Positions 24,614-35,586 of a DNA stretch of 64,000 bases are shown here, one piece after another. The notes beneath the pieces were generated by a model. It was given only the letters and a program-made list of their open reading frames with translations. It made no database searches and was not told where the DNA came from. Every line of letters begins with the position of its first letter. Position 1 is the stretch's first letter. A program made the position numbers and the translations under genes. Source of the DNA: an uncultured Devosia sp. (GTDB lineage: Bacteria; Pseudomonadota; Alphaproteobacteria; Rhizobiales; Devosiaceae); the NCBI RefSeq assembly GCF_963517015.1, contig NZ_CAUQDV010000001.1, positions 1,308,001 to 1,372,000 on the forward strand, in the 5' to 3' direction.

Positions 24614-25492
24614 TTATTCGACGCGGATGACGTCCACGGACTGGGTGGTCTCGTGCGAGCCATGGGTCTTGAGCACGCCGACGATGGGCGAGATATCGGC
24701 ATAGTCGCGGCCGTGGCCGATGGCGATATGGTCGGGGCCGGCGATCATGGCATTGGTGGGATCAAATTCCACCCAGCCGACATGCTGTCCACACCAGGCG
24801 CGGATCCAGGCATGCATGGCGTCGGCGCCTTCGAGGCGCGGTTTGCCCGGAGGCGGATTGGTGCGGAGGAAGCCCGAGACGTAGCCGGCGGGGATGCCGA
24901 GACCGCGCAGGCCGGCGATCATGACATGGGCGAAATCCTGGCAGACGCCCTTGCGCAGGGCGAAGGCTTCGGCGGGCTTGGTTTCGACGTCGGTGGCCTT
25001 GGGGTCATAGGCAAAGTCGCGGTGGATGGCCATGCAGAGGGCATTGGCGGCGGCCATGACGGAGGGCGTGTCCGCGGTGGCTTCGGCGGCATAGTCGGTG
25101 ATGGCGGAGACGAGTTGCACGCGCGGCGAGGCGGCCAGGAAATGGTGCGGGCTGTCGGGTTCGACGGACCAATAGCGGGCAATTTCGCCTTTCAGCGCAT
25201 CGCGGGTCGGCGACAGGTCGGCGGGAGGCAGAAGGTCTTCGACCTGGACGCGGGCGGTCAGCTTGATCTCGAGATGGTCATGCGGGGCGGCATAGGTCAC
25301 CTCGGTGACCGAATTGCCGAAGAAGTCGGTGAAGGTGTTTTCGCGCTGCGGGCGGGGATCAAAGGAGAGGCCCGAGGCGACGACGCGCTGCACGCCGGGG
25401 ATGGTGATCGGGGCGACGCGGATCAGGTGGCGGCCGCCGTGGACGGTGGCGTCGTAGTCATATTGCAGCGAAAGGCGGACATCGTAGAGCAT
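24614..25492 (-). CDS. Transglutaminase-like protein (COG1305 type)
   Basis: 292 residues with a bacterial transglutaminase N-terminal beta domain (1-~95) and a papain-like core. The catalytic triad is visible as Cys184 (RKGVCQDFAH), His227 (ADAMHAW) and Asp244 (VEFDPTNA). Such proteins may hydrolyse or transfer amide-linked peptides. Third gene of a tight operon with the ATP-grasp/alpha-E fusion and the DUF2126 protein, 5 bp behind its neighbour. The cluster is conserved in many bacteria and its product has not been defined to my knowledge. Confidence 0.92.
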   Translation of the reverse strand: MLYDVRLSLQYDYDATVHGGRHLIRVAPITIPGVQRVVASGLSFDPRPQRENTFTDFFGNSVTEVTYAAPHDHLEIKLTARVQVEDLLPPADLSPTRDALKGEIARYWSVEPDSPHHFLAASPRVQLVSAITDYAAEATADTPSVMAAANALCMAIHRDFAYDPKATDVETKPAEAFALRKGVCQDFAHVMIAGLRGLGIPAGYVSGFLRTNPPPGKPRLEGADAMHAWIRAWCGQHVGWVEFDPTNAMIAGPDHIAIGHGRDYADISPIVGVLKTHGSHETTQSVDVIRVE

Positions 25493-25497
25493 GGGCG

Positions 25498-27909
25498 CTA
25501 CACGAAATAGGCTGCGGCGACGAGGCCGGCCAGGATGCCGATATCGGCCGCCAGCTTGTCGAGCCGGTCGGGTGTCATGTCGGCGGCGACGGCGATGCGC
25601 AGGTCGGTTTCGATCTGCAGGGCGGCCTTGGCCACCGGGGACATGATGCCGTCTTCCACGCCGCCGGGGAGCATTTCGATCTGGTTGCGCAATTCGGTGA
25701 CCTGGAACTGGACGGAACGCGGGTTGAGCGGGTCGAGGACCAGGAGGTCGACGGCGCTCTGGGTGCCGGCGCTGACCGAGTAGCGGCGGCGATGCGACAT
25801 GACGCTGTCGCCGATTTCGAGGAACATTTCGAGCGAGCCGTCGGGGGCATCGGGGCCGGTCAGGTGGCTGGCGATGCGGGCGATCTGGATGGCGCGTTCA
25901 AGGCGGCGGCCGAGTTCGAGGAAGCGCCAGCCGGCAAAGCGATACATGTTCTCATGCACGAGACCGGAGAAGCCGGCGAGCTTGCGCAGCAGCACGGTCA
26001 TGGCGCGCGTGGCGTCATCGCCGGGGCGGACGCGGGTGGCGAAACGGCGCGCGGTTTTTTGCAGGTCGTCGAGCGCCAGCCATCCATCGGGCGAGAAGCG
26101 GTCGCGGATCTGGCCGGCCGAATGAACGGCGCTGTCGATCGAGGCGAGCAGGCCCTGCGGCATGGCTTCGCTGGCATCGACGTCGATGCTGTCGAGGAAG
26201 TCGGCAGCATGGGTAAGGATGGGCAGGTCGGCCTTGCTGAGTTCGGCGAGGCGGGCGTTATAGGCGCGCAGGATTCGCACGGTGGCTTCGCAGCGCTCGG
26301 CGTAACGGCCCAGCCAGATCAGATTGTCGGCGGCGCGACTGGGCAGGCTGCCGGGCGAGTTGCGCACCAGCTTTTCGCCATCCTGGGGGAGCAGAGAGAC
26401 GCGCTCGACAGGCTTGGAGGAAAGCACCCAGACGTCGGCGGCCTGGCCGCCGCGCTGCATGGCGATGGCGGAAGTATCGAGATTGGAGCCGACGCGGGCG
26501 AAGCCGCCGGGCATGATGGTCCAGCCTTCGGCAGTGCGGGCAGCAAAAACGCGGAGGGTGATCGGGCGTGGCTGGAGCTTGCCATCGACATAGACCGGGG
26601 CGGTCGAAAGCTGCACTGGCTCCTGGCCGACATAGTCGGCGCCATTGGCGCGGATGCGCTCGCGCAGGATGGCCTTCTGGGCCTCGGGAATGGACGAACC
26701 GAGCGCCGTGCCGCGCAGATCGTCGAAGGGCAGGGTGGTGGCGAAAGCCGGGCCGATCAGCAGATTGTCGAAATTGTCGAGCACATGGCTTTGCTCGCCC
26801 GGCTGGCCGCACCACCAGGTGGCGATTTCAGGCAGCAACAGGTCCTGGCCGAGCAGCTTTTGCGCGAGGCGGGGCATAAAGGCCGCCAGGGCGCGGGTTT
26901 CGAGCAGGCCGGTGCCCAGTGCGTTGATCATGGAGATCGAGCGGTTGCGCAGGGCTTCGACCATGCCCGGGGTGCCGATGCGGCTGTCGTAGCGGAGTTC
27001 GAGCGGATCGACGAAGCTGGCATCCATGCGGCGCCAGAGGACGCTGACCGGTTTGAGGCCGGCCACGGTGCGGACCATGACATTGCCGTCCTCGACGATC
27101 AGGTCTTCGCCTTCAAGTAGCATGAGGCCGAGATAGCGGGCGATATAGGCGTGTTCGAAATAGGTTTCGTTGAGCTGGCCTGGCGTCAGGATGCCGACGC
27201 GGCCGCCGTCGCGCTTGGCATCGGCAAAGAGCATGTCGCGGAAATCGCGGAAAAAGCCGGCGAGCCGCTGGACATTCATCTCGGCATAGATGTCGGACAG
27301 GGCGCGCGTGGTGGCGACGCGGTTTTCCAGAGCAAAGCCGGCGCCGGAAGGGGCTTGGGCGCGATCGCCCAGAACCCACCAGGCGCCATCGGGGCCACGG
27401 CCGAGTTCGAAGGCGCAGAAGTGGAGATAGTGGCCGCTGACGGGACGGACGCCGACCAGGGGGCGCAGGAATTCGCCATTTTGGGCGACGAGTTCGGGCG
27501 GCAGGAGGCCCTGCTGGACCAGACGATTGTCGCCATAGATATCGGCAATGACGGTTTCGAGCAGTTCGGCGCGCTGGATCAGGCCGGTTGAAATGCGCGA
27601 CCAGTCGGCTTCGTCGATGAGCAGGGGCACGTGGGCCAGCGGCCAGTCGCGTTCCTTGCCTTCGGCGCCGTCATACTTGCGATAGAAGACGCCGGCATCG
27701 CGCAGATATTGATCGGCCCGCTCGAAGCGGGCGGCGAGTTCCGTTGGGCCGAGCTTGTCGAACTCGGCCATGAGCTGGGACCAGCCAGGGCGCACATTGC
27801 CCTGGGGGTCAATCATCTCGTCGGGAATGCCGGGCTGCAGCCGATAGTCAGCAACGATGCTGGCTCCGGCCGGGCTCTTTCCGCGACTTTTTCTCTCACG
27901 CATTTCCAT
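25498..27909 (-). CDS. Fusion of circularly permuted ATP-grasp and alpha-E domain
   Basis: 803 residues. Residues 1 to about 490 form the circularly permuted ATP-grasp type 2 domain (COG2308) with ILTPGQLNETYFEHAYIARYLG and VSVLWRRMDASFVDP. From about 505 (SRAADNLIWLGRYAERCE) an alpha-E helical domain (COG2307) follows. The two are separate neighbouring genes in many genomes and fused here. ATP-grasp enzymes of this group are predicted peptide or amide ligases (analysis by Iyer, Aravind and colleagues). It starts at ATG 27909, three bases after the DUF2126 gene. Confidence 0.92.
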   Translation of the reverse strand: MEMRERKSRGKSPAGASIVADYRLQPGIPDEMIDPQGNVRPGWSQLMAEFDKLGPTELAARFERADQYLRDAGVFYRKYDGAEGKERDWPLAHVPLLIDEADWSRISTGLIQRAELLETVIADIYGDNRLVQQGLLPPELVAQNGEFLRPLVGVRPVSGHYLHFCAFELGRGPDGAWWVLGDRAQAPSGAGFALENRVATTRALSDIYAEMNVQRLAGFFRDFRDMLFADAKRDGGRVGILTPGQLNETYFEHAYIARYLGLMLLEGEDLIVEDGNVMVRTVAGLKPVSVLWRRMDASFVDPLELRYDSRIGTPGMVEALRNRSISMINALGTGLLETRALAAFMPRLAQKLLGQDLLLPEIATWWCGQPGEQSHVLDNFDNLLIGPAFATTLPFDDLRGTALGSSIPEAQKAILRERIRANGADYVGQEPVQLSTAPVYVDGKLQPRPITLRVFAARTAEGWTIMPGGFARVGSNLDTSAIAMQRGGQAADVWVLSSKPVERVSLLPQDGEKLVRNSPGSLPSRAADNLIWLGRYAERCEATVRILRAYNARLAELSKADLPILTHAADFLDSIDVDASEAMPQGLLASIDSAVHSAGQIRDRFSPDGWLALDDLQKTARRFATRVRPGDDATRAMTVLLRKLAGFSGLVHENMYRFAGWRFLELGRRLERAIQIARIASHLTGPDAPDGSLEMFLEIGDSVMSHRRRYSVSAGTQSAVDLLVLDPLNPRSVQFQVTELRNQIEMLPGGVEDGIMSPVAKAALQIETDLRIAVAADMTPDRLDKLAADIGILAGLVAAAYFV

Positions 27910-27912
27910 GCG

Positions 27913-30900
27913 CTACCAAAATCGCGGCGGACGGCGCAGGTCAAGCGTCAGCGGGTATTCGTCCGCAGGCTTTTCGGCGCGTAACATGTAACCGCCGGCA
28001 GTGTGATTCTGCGGAATGAAGCGGGCGAGGCGACGCGCCTCGGCCTCATTGCCGTTGACCGGGAAGGTCTCGTAGTTGCGGCCGCCGGGATGGGCGACGT
28101 GATAGACGCAACCGCCAACGGGCCGCTGGGTCCAGCGATCGTAAATGTCAAAGACCAGTGGCGTGTTGACGGGCAGGACGGGATGCAGGCCCGAAGCGGG
28201 TTGCCAGGCCTTGTAGCGGACGCCGGCAACGGCGGTGCCCGCCGTATCGGTGGTCCGCAGCGGCACGGGGCGCTGGTTGCAGGCGACGGCGTAGCGCTCG
28301 GGATTGAGGCCTTCGAGCTTGACCTGCAGACGTTCGACGGAGCTATCGACAAAACGGACGGTGCCGCCGATGGCGCCCTGTTCTCCCATGACGTGCCAGG
28401 GTTCAAGTGCCTGGCGCAGTTCGAGCCGGATGCCGTCGTATTCAACCTCGCCGCAGAAGGGGAAGCGGAATTCGAGCTGGGCCGCGAACCAGGCCGGATC
28501 GAGCTTGAAACCGTGCCGGTCGAGATCGGCGATGATGTCGAGGAAATCCTGCCAGACATAGTGGGGCAGCATGAAGCGGTCATGCAGGGTCGTGCCCCAG
28601 CGGGTGAAGCTGCCGTCGAGCGGGTCGGTCCAGTAGCGGGCGATGAGCGCGCGGATCAGCACCTGCTGGGCCAGCGACATGCGGGCATTGGGCGGCATTT
28701 CAAAGCCGCGGAATTCGACGAGGCCGAGGCGGCCGGTTGGGCCATCGGGGGAGAAGAGCTTATCGATGCAGATTTCCGAGCGATGGGTATTGCCGGTGAC
28801 ATCGACGAGGAGATTGCGGAACAGGCGATCGACCAGCCAGGGCCGCGGCGCGGGTTCGCCCGAGGCTGGATGGGGCACCTGGGCCATGGCGATTTCTAGT
28901 TCGTAGAGCGAGTCGTGGCGCGCCTCGTCGAAGCGCGGCGCCTGGCTGGTCGGGCCGATGAAGAGACCCGAAAAGAGATAGCTCATGGCCGGATGGCGCT
29001 GCCAGTGAAGCACCAGCGATTTCAGCAGGTCCGGGCGACGGAGGAAGGGACTGTCGTCTGGGGTGGCGCCGCCGACCACGACGTGATTGCCGCCGCCAGT
29101 GCCGGTGTGGCGGCCGTCGATCATGAACTTGTCGGCGCCCAGCCGGCTCAGCCGCGCCTCTTCATAAATGGCACTGGTGGTGGCAACGCAATCGTCCCAG
29201 CTGGCGGCGGGGTGGATATTGACCTCGATGACGCCCGGGTCGGGCGCGACGCGGATGACGTTGAGGCGCGGATCGTGGGGTGGGGCATAGCCTTCGAGAT
29301 GGACCGGCTGGCCGATCTTTTTGGCCGCTGCTTCGGTTGCCGCGACCAGTTCTAGATAGTCCTCCAGCCGCTCGACCGGGGGCAGGAAGACACAGAGGCG
29401 GTGGTCGCGGATTTCGGCGGTGACGGCGGTGCGGACTTCACCGAGGATTTCGCTGATGACCTGCTCGGTGCGGTCCTGCTGCATGGTGGCGGCGGTGAAA
29501 TCAGTGGTGGCCTGGGCCCGGGGATCGGCCTCAAGGCCGGTCTTCTGGCGGGTCAGCGCCTCCACCGGATCGGGGAGCGGTCCGCGCGGTTCGCCGGGGT
29601 CCTGCGCCACGACGTGGGGATAGGCCGTGGGGGCAATGTGCTTGAGCGACGTCAGTGGCAGGCGATAGCCGGCGGGGCTGTCGCCGGGCGCGAGAAAGAG
29701 CTTGCCGCGCCGGGTCTTCCACTTCTCGGTCAACCAGGGATTGGAGGCGACGGCATTCCAGCGCTGTACCGGCAGGACATAGCCGGTGGGATTGGTCAGG
29801 CCGCGTTCGAAGACCGTCTTCATGCGCGAGCGGGCTTCGGGATCGGCCAGCTCGGAATTGGCGGGATCGACATTGGCGGGGAGATTGGCTTCCTTGAGCA
29901 GCCATTCGCCGGGGTCTTCATAGGCTTCGGCGATGGTTTCGCCGGTGAGGCCGAGGTTGCGCGCAAAGGCGTCGAGGAATTTGCGAGCGTCGGCATGGGT
30001 GGCGTCGGTCTTGACGCCCTCGCGGGCGATCAGCTTTTCATCGCTCCAGACCGGCTTGCCGTCGAGGCGCCAGTAGAGCGAGAAGGTCCAGCGCGGCAGC
30101 GATTCACCGGGGTACCACTTGCCCTGGCCGTAATGGAGCAGACCATTGGGGGCGAAGCGGGTGCGCAGGCGGCGGATCAGGTCATCGGCGAGGCGGCGCT
30201 TGGTCGGGCCGACGGCGCCGGTGTTCCATTCATCGGCCTCGAAATCATCGACGGAGACAAAGGTCGGTTCGCCGCCCATGGTGAGGCGGACGTCGTTTTC
30301 CGCCAGGGTCTTGTCGACCTGATGGCCCAAGGCGTCGAGTTGGTCCCAGCTGGCGTCGGAAAAGGGTTTGGTGATGCGCGGGTGCTCGGCGACGCGGGTC
30401 ACCGTCATGTCGAAGGCGAAATCGACCTCGGCGAAGGAAGCAAAGCCGGAAATGGGTGCGGCGTTTCGGTAGTGCGGAGTGGCGGCCAGTGGGACGTGCG
30501 ATTCACCGGTGAGCAGGCCTGAGGTCGGGTCGAGACCCACCCAGCCGGCGCCGGGGAGATAGACTTCGCACCAGGCGTGGAGGTCGGTGAAATCATGGTC
30601 GGTGCCGGCGGGACCATCGAGCGAAACGAGGTCGGGCTTGAGCTGGATGAGATATCCGGAGACGAAGCGGGCGGCAAAGCCGAGGTGGCGCAGGGTCTGG
30701 ACCAACAGCCAGGTAGAATCCCGGCAGGAGCCGCGGGCGTTGCCAAGGGTTTCCTCGGGAGTCCAGACACCGGTTTCCATGCGGACGATATAGGCGATGT
30801 GCTGCTGGATGGAGGCATTGAGCGCGGTGACGAAGTTCACCGTATTCATTGGTGTCCTGTCGATGCCTGCGAGGAATTTCTGCAGCAGCGGACCGGCCGG

Positions 30901-31263
30901 CTCGGGGGTCATGTAGATGGAGAGGTCGTCGCGGATGTCGGCCGGATATTGGAAGGGGAAGGTCTCGGCTGTTTCTTCGACGAAGAAGTCGAAGGGGTTG
31001 TAGACCGTCATGTCGGCGACCAGTTCGACCTCGATCTTGAGCTCGGTGACCGGCTCGGGAAACACGAAGCGCGTCAGGAAATTGCCATAGGGGTCCTGCT
31101 GCACATTGGTGAAATGCAGGCCGGGCGAGACCTTGAGCGCATAGCTCAGCACCTTGGTGCGCGAATGGGGCGCAGGCTGCAGGCGGATGATCTGGGGCTG
31201 CAGGACGACCGGGCGGTCATACTTGTAGTGCGTCAGATGATAGACGGCGGCTTTGATCGACAT
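27913..31263 (-). CDS. Transglutaminase-DUF2126 large protein
   Basis: 1116 residues. An N-terminal transglutaminase module carries Cys180 (RGSCRDS), His229 (DLHAWCE) and Asp245 (GLDPTSG). The remaining roughly 800 residues are DUF2126, with MGGEPTFVSVDD near 330-345 and DGRHTGTGGGNHVVVGG further on. It has no signal peptide or membrane segment. First gene of the three-gene operon, and the partner of a predicted amide ligase. It may make, mature or degrade a peptide-like compound (inference). Confidence 0.92.
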   Translation of the reverse strand: MSIKAAVYHLTHYKYDRPVVLQPQIIRLQPAPHSRTKVLSYALKVSPGLHFTNVQQDPYGNFLTRFVFPEPVTELKIEVELVADMTVYNPFDFFVEETAETFPFQYPADIRDDLSIYMTPEPAGPLLQKFLAGIDRTPMNTVNFVTALNASIQQHIAYIVRMETGVWTPEETLGNARGSCRDSTWLLVQTLRHLGFAARFVSGYLIQLKPDLVSLDGPAGTDHDFTDLHAWCEVYLPGAGWVGLDPTSGLLTGESHVPLAATPHYRNAAPISGFASFAEVDFAFDMTVTRVAEHPRITKPFSDASWDQLDALGHQVDKTLAENDVRLTMGGEPTFVSVDDFEADEWNTGAVGPTKRRLADDLIRRLRTRFAPNGLLHYGQGKWYPGESLPRWTFSLYWRLDGKPVWSDEKLIAREGVKTDATHADARKFLDAFARNLGLTGETIAEAYEDPGEWLLKEANLPANVDPANSELADPEARSRMKTVFERGLTNPTGYVLPVQRWNAVASNPWLTEKWKTRRGKLFLAPGDSPAGYRLPLTSLKHIAPTAYPHVVAQDPGEPRGPLPDPVEALTRQKTGLEADPRAQATTDFTAATMQQDRTEQVISEILGEVRTAVTAEIRDHRLCVFLPPVERLEDYLELVAATEAAAKKIGQPVHLEGYAPPHDPRLNVIRVAPDPGVIEVNIHPAASWDDCVATTSAIYEEARLSRLGADKFMIDGRHTGTGGGNHVVVGGATPDDSPFLRRPDLLKSLVLHWQRHPAMSYLFSGLFIGPTSQAPRFDEARHDSLYELEIAMAQVPHPASGEPAPRPWLVDRLFRNLLVDVTGNTHRSEICIDKLFSPDGPTGRLGLVEFRGFEMPPNARMSLAQQVLIRALIARYWTDPLDGSFTRWGTTLHDRFMLPHYVWQDFLDIIADLDRHGFKLDPAWFAAQLEFRFPFCGEVEYDGIRLELRQALEPWHVMGEQGAIGGTVRFVDSSVERLQVKLEGLNPERYAVACNQRPVPLRTTDTAGTAVAGVRYKAWQPASGLHPVLPVNTPLVFDIYDRWTQRPVGGCVYHVAHPGGRNYETFPVNGNEAEARRLARFIPQNHTAGGYMLRAEKPADEYPLTLDLRRPPRFW

Positions 31264-31338
31264 GCGCTCAGGTCGCTCGCTTCAGGCCACAGATTTTGAC
31301 TTCCCGGCGAGGAGCTTAGCCTGTGTCGCGCTAGGCTG

Positions 31339-32931
31339 CTAGGCCCCAACCATGTCGTCGATAACCTGCCGCTGGCGCAGCATTTCGAGGAAGATGGCAT
31401 AGTCCTTGTCGAATTGCGAGCGGGCGGCGGGGTCCGGGGCGCGGGAGGTGCCGCCTTGCTGCATGGCGACACAGGCCTGATCGAGGCTGGGATAAAGGCC
31501 GGCGGCGGTGGCGGCGACCATGGCCATGCCGAGGAGGGTGGCATCCTTGGCCGAAGATTCGACCACGGTGCAGCCGGTGGCGTCGGCGTAGAGCTCCATC
31601 AGGATGGGGTTTTTGGTGTGGCCGCCGGTCACATGGAGCGTGTCGATGGCGTAGCCGCGAGTGTTGAGCGTTTCGAGAATGTGGCGAACGCCGAGGGCAA
31701 TGGAAACGCAGGTGCGCCAGTAAAGGCGGCAGAGCGAGTCGAAATCGCTGTCGAGGGTCAGGCCGGAAATGACGCCGAGGGCAAAGGGGTCGCCCAAGGG
31801 CGAGCGGTTACCGTGGAAGTCGGGCAGGACATGGAGGCGATGGGCGAGTGCGAGGCCTTCGGTGGCGCGCAGTTGCATGATGCGGGTGGCGATGGACTGG
31901 TGCATCTGCGTGGTCGGTTCGCCGCCGGCACCATGCCAGCGGATGATGTGATCGAGCAGGGCGCCGGTGGCGGACTGGCCGCCTTCGTTGAGCCAGACGC
32001 CAGGGAGGACGGCGCCGAAATAGGGGCCCCAGACGCCCTGGGTGGGGCGGTCTTCGGCCGACAAGGCCATGACGCAGCTCGAGGTTCCGGCAATCAGGGC
32101 GAGGTGGCGGTCGATGGTCTGGACGTCGTGGGTGAAGGCGCCGAGAACACCCAAGGCGCCGGCATGGGCATCGATCAGGCCGACACCGACATGGCATCGG
32201 GTGGTGAGACCAAGGTCGGCGGCGGCCTGTTCGGTCAGCGGGCCAAGGTCGGCGCCGACGGGGCTGGCTTTGGCAGGTAGCGCGGCTTTTTCGAGCATGT
32301 CCTCGAGGCCGACCTGCCTCAGAAAATCGGGCTGCCAGGGCGTGTCCTTGTGGGCCAGGTAGGTCCATTTGCAGACGAGGGTCGACTGGCTGCGATCGAG
32401 CGAGCCGGTGGCTTTCCAGGAGAGGAAATCGGCCAGGTCGAACATCATGGCGGCCCTGGCCCAGCTTTGCGGCATATGGCGCTTGAGCCACATGAGCTTG
32501 GGCACTTCCATTTCCGGCGACATGACGCCGCCGGCATAGTTCAGTACCTCGTGGCCGGTGGAATTGGCTTCGTCGGTTTCGGCGAGGGCGCGGTGGTCGA
32601 GCCAGACAATGGTGTCCCAGCGGCTTTCGCCATTGGTGGAGACGGTGACGGGCTGGCCCCCGGCGTCGCGGACGACGAGGGAGCAGGTGGCGTCAAAGCT
32701 CAGGCCAACCACTTGTTCAGGAAGGGCTTTTGCCTCGGCCATGGCCTGGCGGATGGCGGCGCAGGTGGCCTGCCAGATCTGGGTGCTGTCGTGTTCGGCG
32801 TGGTTCGCATCGGTGCGATTCATGGCGATGGGACATTCGGCGCGGGCAAGCAATTTGCCCTCCGCCGTCAACACCCCCGCCCGGGTACTCCCCGTACCCA
32901 CATCAACAGCAACCAGAAGGTTTTGCGTCAA
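31339..32931 (-). CDS. FGGY-family carbohydrate kinase (ribulokinase/pentulose-kinase type)
   Basis: 530 residues with the actin-like FGGY fold. The N-terminal phosphate loop is in AVDVGTGSTRAGV, and C-terminal motifs include HVTGGHTKNPILMELYAD and GCTVVESSAKDATLLGMAM. The sequence is closest in style to the FGGY/YDR109C group that phosphorylates D-ribulose or other ketoses. As the last gene of the polyol operon it would phosphorylate the ketose made by the upstream dehydrogenase. The substrate (xylulose, ribulose or fructose) is not decided. Confidence 0.88.
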   Translation of the reverse strand: MTQNLLVAVDVGTGSTRAGVLTAEGKLLARAECPIAMNRTDANHAEHDSTQIWQATCAAIRQAMAEAKALPEQVVGLSFDATCSLVVRDAGGQPVTVSTNGESRWDTIVWLDHRALAETDEANSTGHEVLNYAGGVMSPEMEVPKLMWLKRHMPQSWARAAMMFDLADFLSWKATGSLDRSQSTLVCKWTYLAHKDTPWQPDFLRQVGLEDMLEKAALPAKASPVGADLGPLTEQAAADLGLTTRCHVGVGLIDAHAGALGVLGAFTHDVQTIDRHLALIAGTSSCVMALSAEDRPTQGVWGPYFGAVLPGVWLNEGGQSATGALLDHIIRWHGAGGEPTTQMHQSIATRIMQLRATEGLALAHRLHVLPDFHGNRSPLGDPFALGVISGLTLDSDFDSLCRLYWRTCVSIALGVRHILETLNTRGYAIDTLHVTGGHTKNPILMELYADATGCTVVESSAKDATLLGMAMVAATAAGLYPSLDQACVAMQQGGTSRAPDPAARSQFDKDYAIFLEMLRQRQVIDDMVGA

Positions 32932-32996
32932 AGATCGGCGCCCTCTTCCCTCGTTTTGGGGCGACGTTAGACGATCAACATCAACTTGGCTATGTC

Positions 32997-34472
32997 TCAG
33001 AGAGTGTTGGCCAGATACCGCTCCAGGGTTGCCTTGGTGCCGATTTCCCAGAGCGTTGTCAGGGCCTTGGTGAAGGCGGCGGCGAAGGTGGGGTCCCTGG
33101 CAAGGTCGCCGTAGATGTCGGCCATTTCGAGCCAGGCGGCGGGATTATCCTTGGCCAGCCTGCTCTGGGCGGTGAGGCGATCCCAGCTGGGGTCGTTGGG
33201 TTCGATGACCGCGCCGCTGTCGGTTTCGCCGTAGCAGTAGCGGCACCAGAGGGCGCTTACGAGGGCCAATCCGCTAACGGATTGTCCACTTTGAACGCGA
33301 TCCAGTGCGGATGGGATGATGAATTTTGGCTGGCGATTGGAGCCGTCCAGGGCGAGACGCCGGATGGTGTCGCCGATCTTGGGATTGGAAAAGCGCGTCT
33401 GGCAGAGGGCGTAATAGTCTTCCAGATTTGTATCGGGCACGGGGGGCACGATGGGGATGATTTCGTCCTGCTCGACCTTGGTGAGGAAGGCCGAGACCAG
33501 CTCGTTTTCCATGGCCTCGTGGACGAAGTGAATGTCCATCAGGCCGGCCGGATAGGCGATGGTGGCGTGGCCGCCGTTGAGAATGCGGATCTTCATGTGC
33601 TCGTAGGGCGCGACATCCTCGACGAACTGGACGCCGACCTTTTCCAGCGCCGGACGGCCGGCGGGGAAATTGTCTTCCAGCACCCATTGCTTGAAGTTTT
33701 CGCAAAAGACCGGCCAGGCGTCGTCGATGCCGAAGTTTTCCGCCAGCAGCGCGATTTCGCGCGGCGAGGTGGCGGGGGTGATGCGGTCGACCATGCCGTT
33801 TGGAAAGGCGACAGTCTCACCCCATTCGATCGCCAGTATCGGATCGACCAGATTGGCTAACCCCAGGATAGCGTTTTGCGTGACATGTCCGTTGCCCGGG
33901 ATGTTGTCGCAGCTCATGACGGTAAAGGTCGCTATGCCGCGCTGACGACGCAGGCGCAGGCCGGCGACGATGAGGCCGAAAACGGTCTTGGGCGCGTCGA
34001 TGTTTTTCGCATCCCAGGCGATGTTGGGATGGGTTGGATCGAACTTCTGGGAAGCGGGGTCGATGTAGTAGCCGCCCTCGGTGATGGTGAGGGAGACGAT
34101 GCGGATGGCCGGATCGGCCAGCTGTTCGATGATGGCAGCGGTATCGCCGGGCTTGAGATAGTCGATCATGCCGCCGGTGACGCGGGCGGCGCTGCTGTCG
34201 GCTTCCTGTTCGACAACTGTGGTCAGCCAATCCTGCGCCTTGAGTTTCTGGCGCATGGCCTCGTCGGCGTCGCGGACACCGGCGCCGATCAGGGCCCAGT
34301 CGTGATCGCTGCCAGTGGCGAAGAGATCATCGAGATAGACGGCCTGATGGGCGCGGTGGAAATTGCCGACACCGAAATGGACGATGCCGGCTTTCAAGGC
34401 ATTGCGGTCGTAGGCTGGGACGGCAGCCGTGGTGATCTCGGGAAGGGCAGCGGCGGAAAGTTTGGTGGTCAT
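32997..34472 (-). CDS. mtlK: Mannitol dehydrogenase family polyol 2-dehydrogenase
   Basis: 491 residues of the long-chain, zinc-independent polyol dehydrogenase family, which oxidises D-mannitol, D-arabinitol or D-sorbitol to the ketose with NAD+. The cofactor motif is in IVHFGVGNFHRAHQ, and the catalytic Lys region is HMKIRILNGGHA. The start is ATG 34472; the upstream 40 open codons run through a family-2 repeat. Placement after smoEFGK and before a ketose kinase supports the role. The exact polyol is inferred. Confidence 0.92.
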   Translation of the reverse strand: MTTKLSAAALPEITTAAVPAYDRNALKAGIVHFGVGNFHRAHQAVYLDDLFATGSDHDWALIGAGVRDADEAMRQKLKAQDWLTTVVEQEADSSAARVTGGMIDYLKPGDTAAIIEQLADPAIRIVSLTITEGGYYIDPASQKFDPTHPNIAWDAKNIDAPKTVFGLIVAGLRLRRQRGIATFTVMSCDNIPGNGHVTQNAILGLANLVDPILAIEWGETVAFPNGMVDRITPATSPREIALLAENFGIDDAWPVFCENFKQWVLEDNFPAGRPALEKVGVQFVEDVAPYEHMKIRILNGGHATIAYPAGLMDIHFVHEAMENELVSAFLTKVEQDEIIPIVPPVPDTNLEDYYALCQTRFSNPKIGDTIRRLALDGSNRQPKFIIPSALDRVQSGQSVSGLALVSALWCRYCYGETDSGAVIEPNDPSWDRLTAQSRLAKDNPAAWLEMADIYGDLARDPTFAAAFTKALTTLWEIGTKATLERYLANTL

Positions 34473-34507
34473 GGTCCTGGTCCTTCGACCGAGTCTTTTA
34501 TCTAAGT

Positions 34508-34547
34508 GGGTACCCCCTCCTGGCCTCCTCCTGAAAAGGGGGAGGGA
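34508..34547. repeat. Palindromic element, family 2 copy 2 (short)
   Basis: CCCCCTCC...CCTCCTCC and GGGGGAGGGA resemble the arms of the element at 6601-6720. It lies in the 97-bp gap between smoK and mtlK. Confidence 0.45.
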
Positions 34548-34569
34548 CGCAGGGGCCGAGAGTCCGGTG

Positions 34570-35574
<1,005 letters not shown>

Positions 35575-35586
35575 AATTTCAGTCCT

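Noticed and set aside
25792..27120. A 442-codon plus-strand frame opposite the ATP-grasp/alpha-E gene
   Set aside because: Gly/Ala/Asp-rich antisense shadow. The opposite strand holds a clear, full-length family member.
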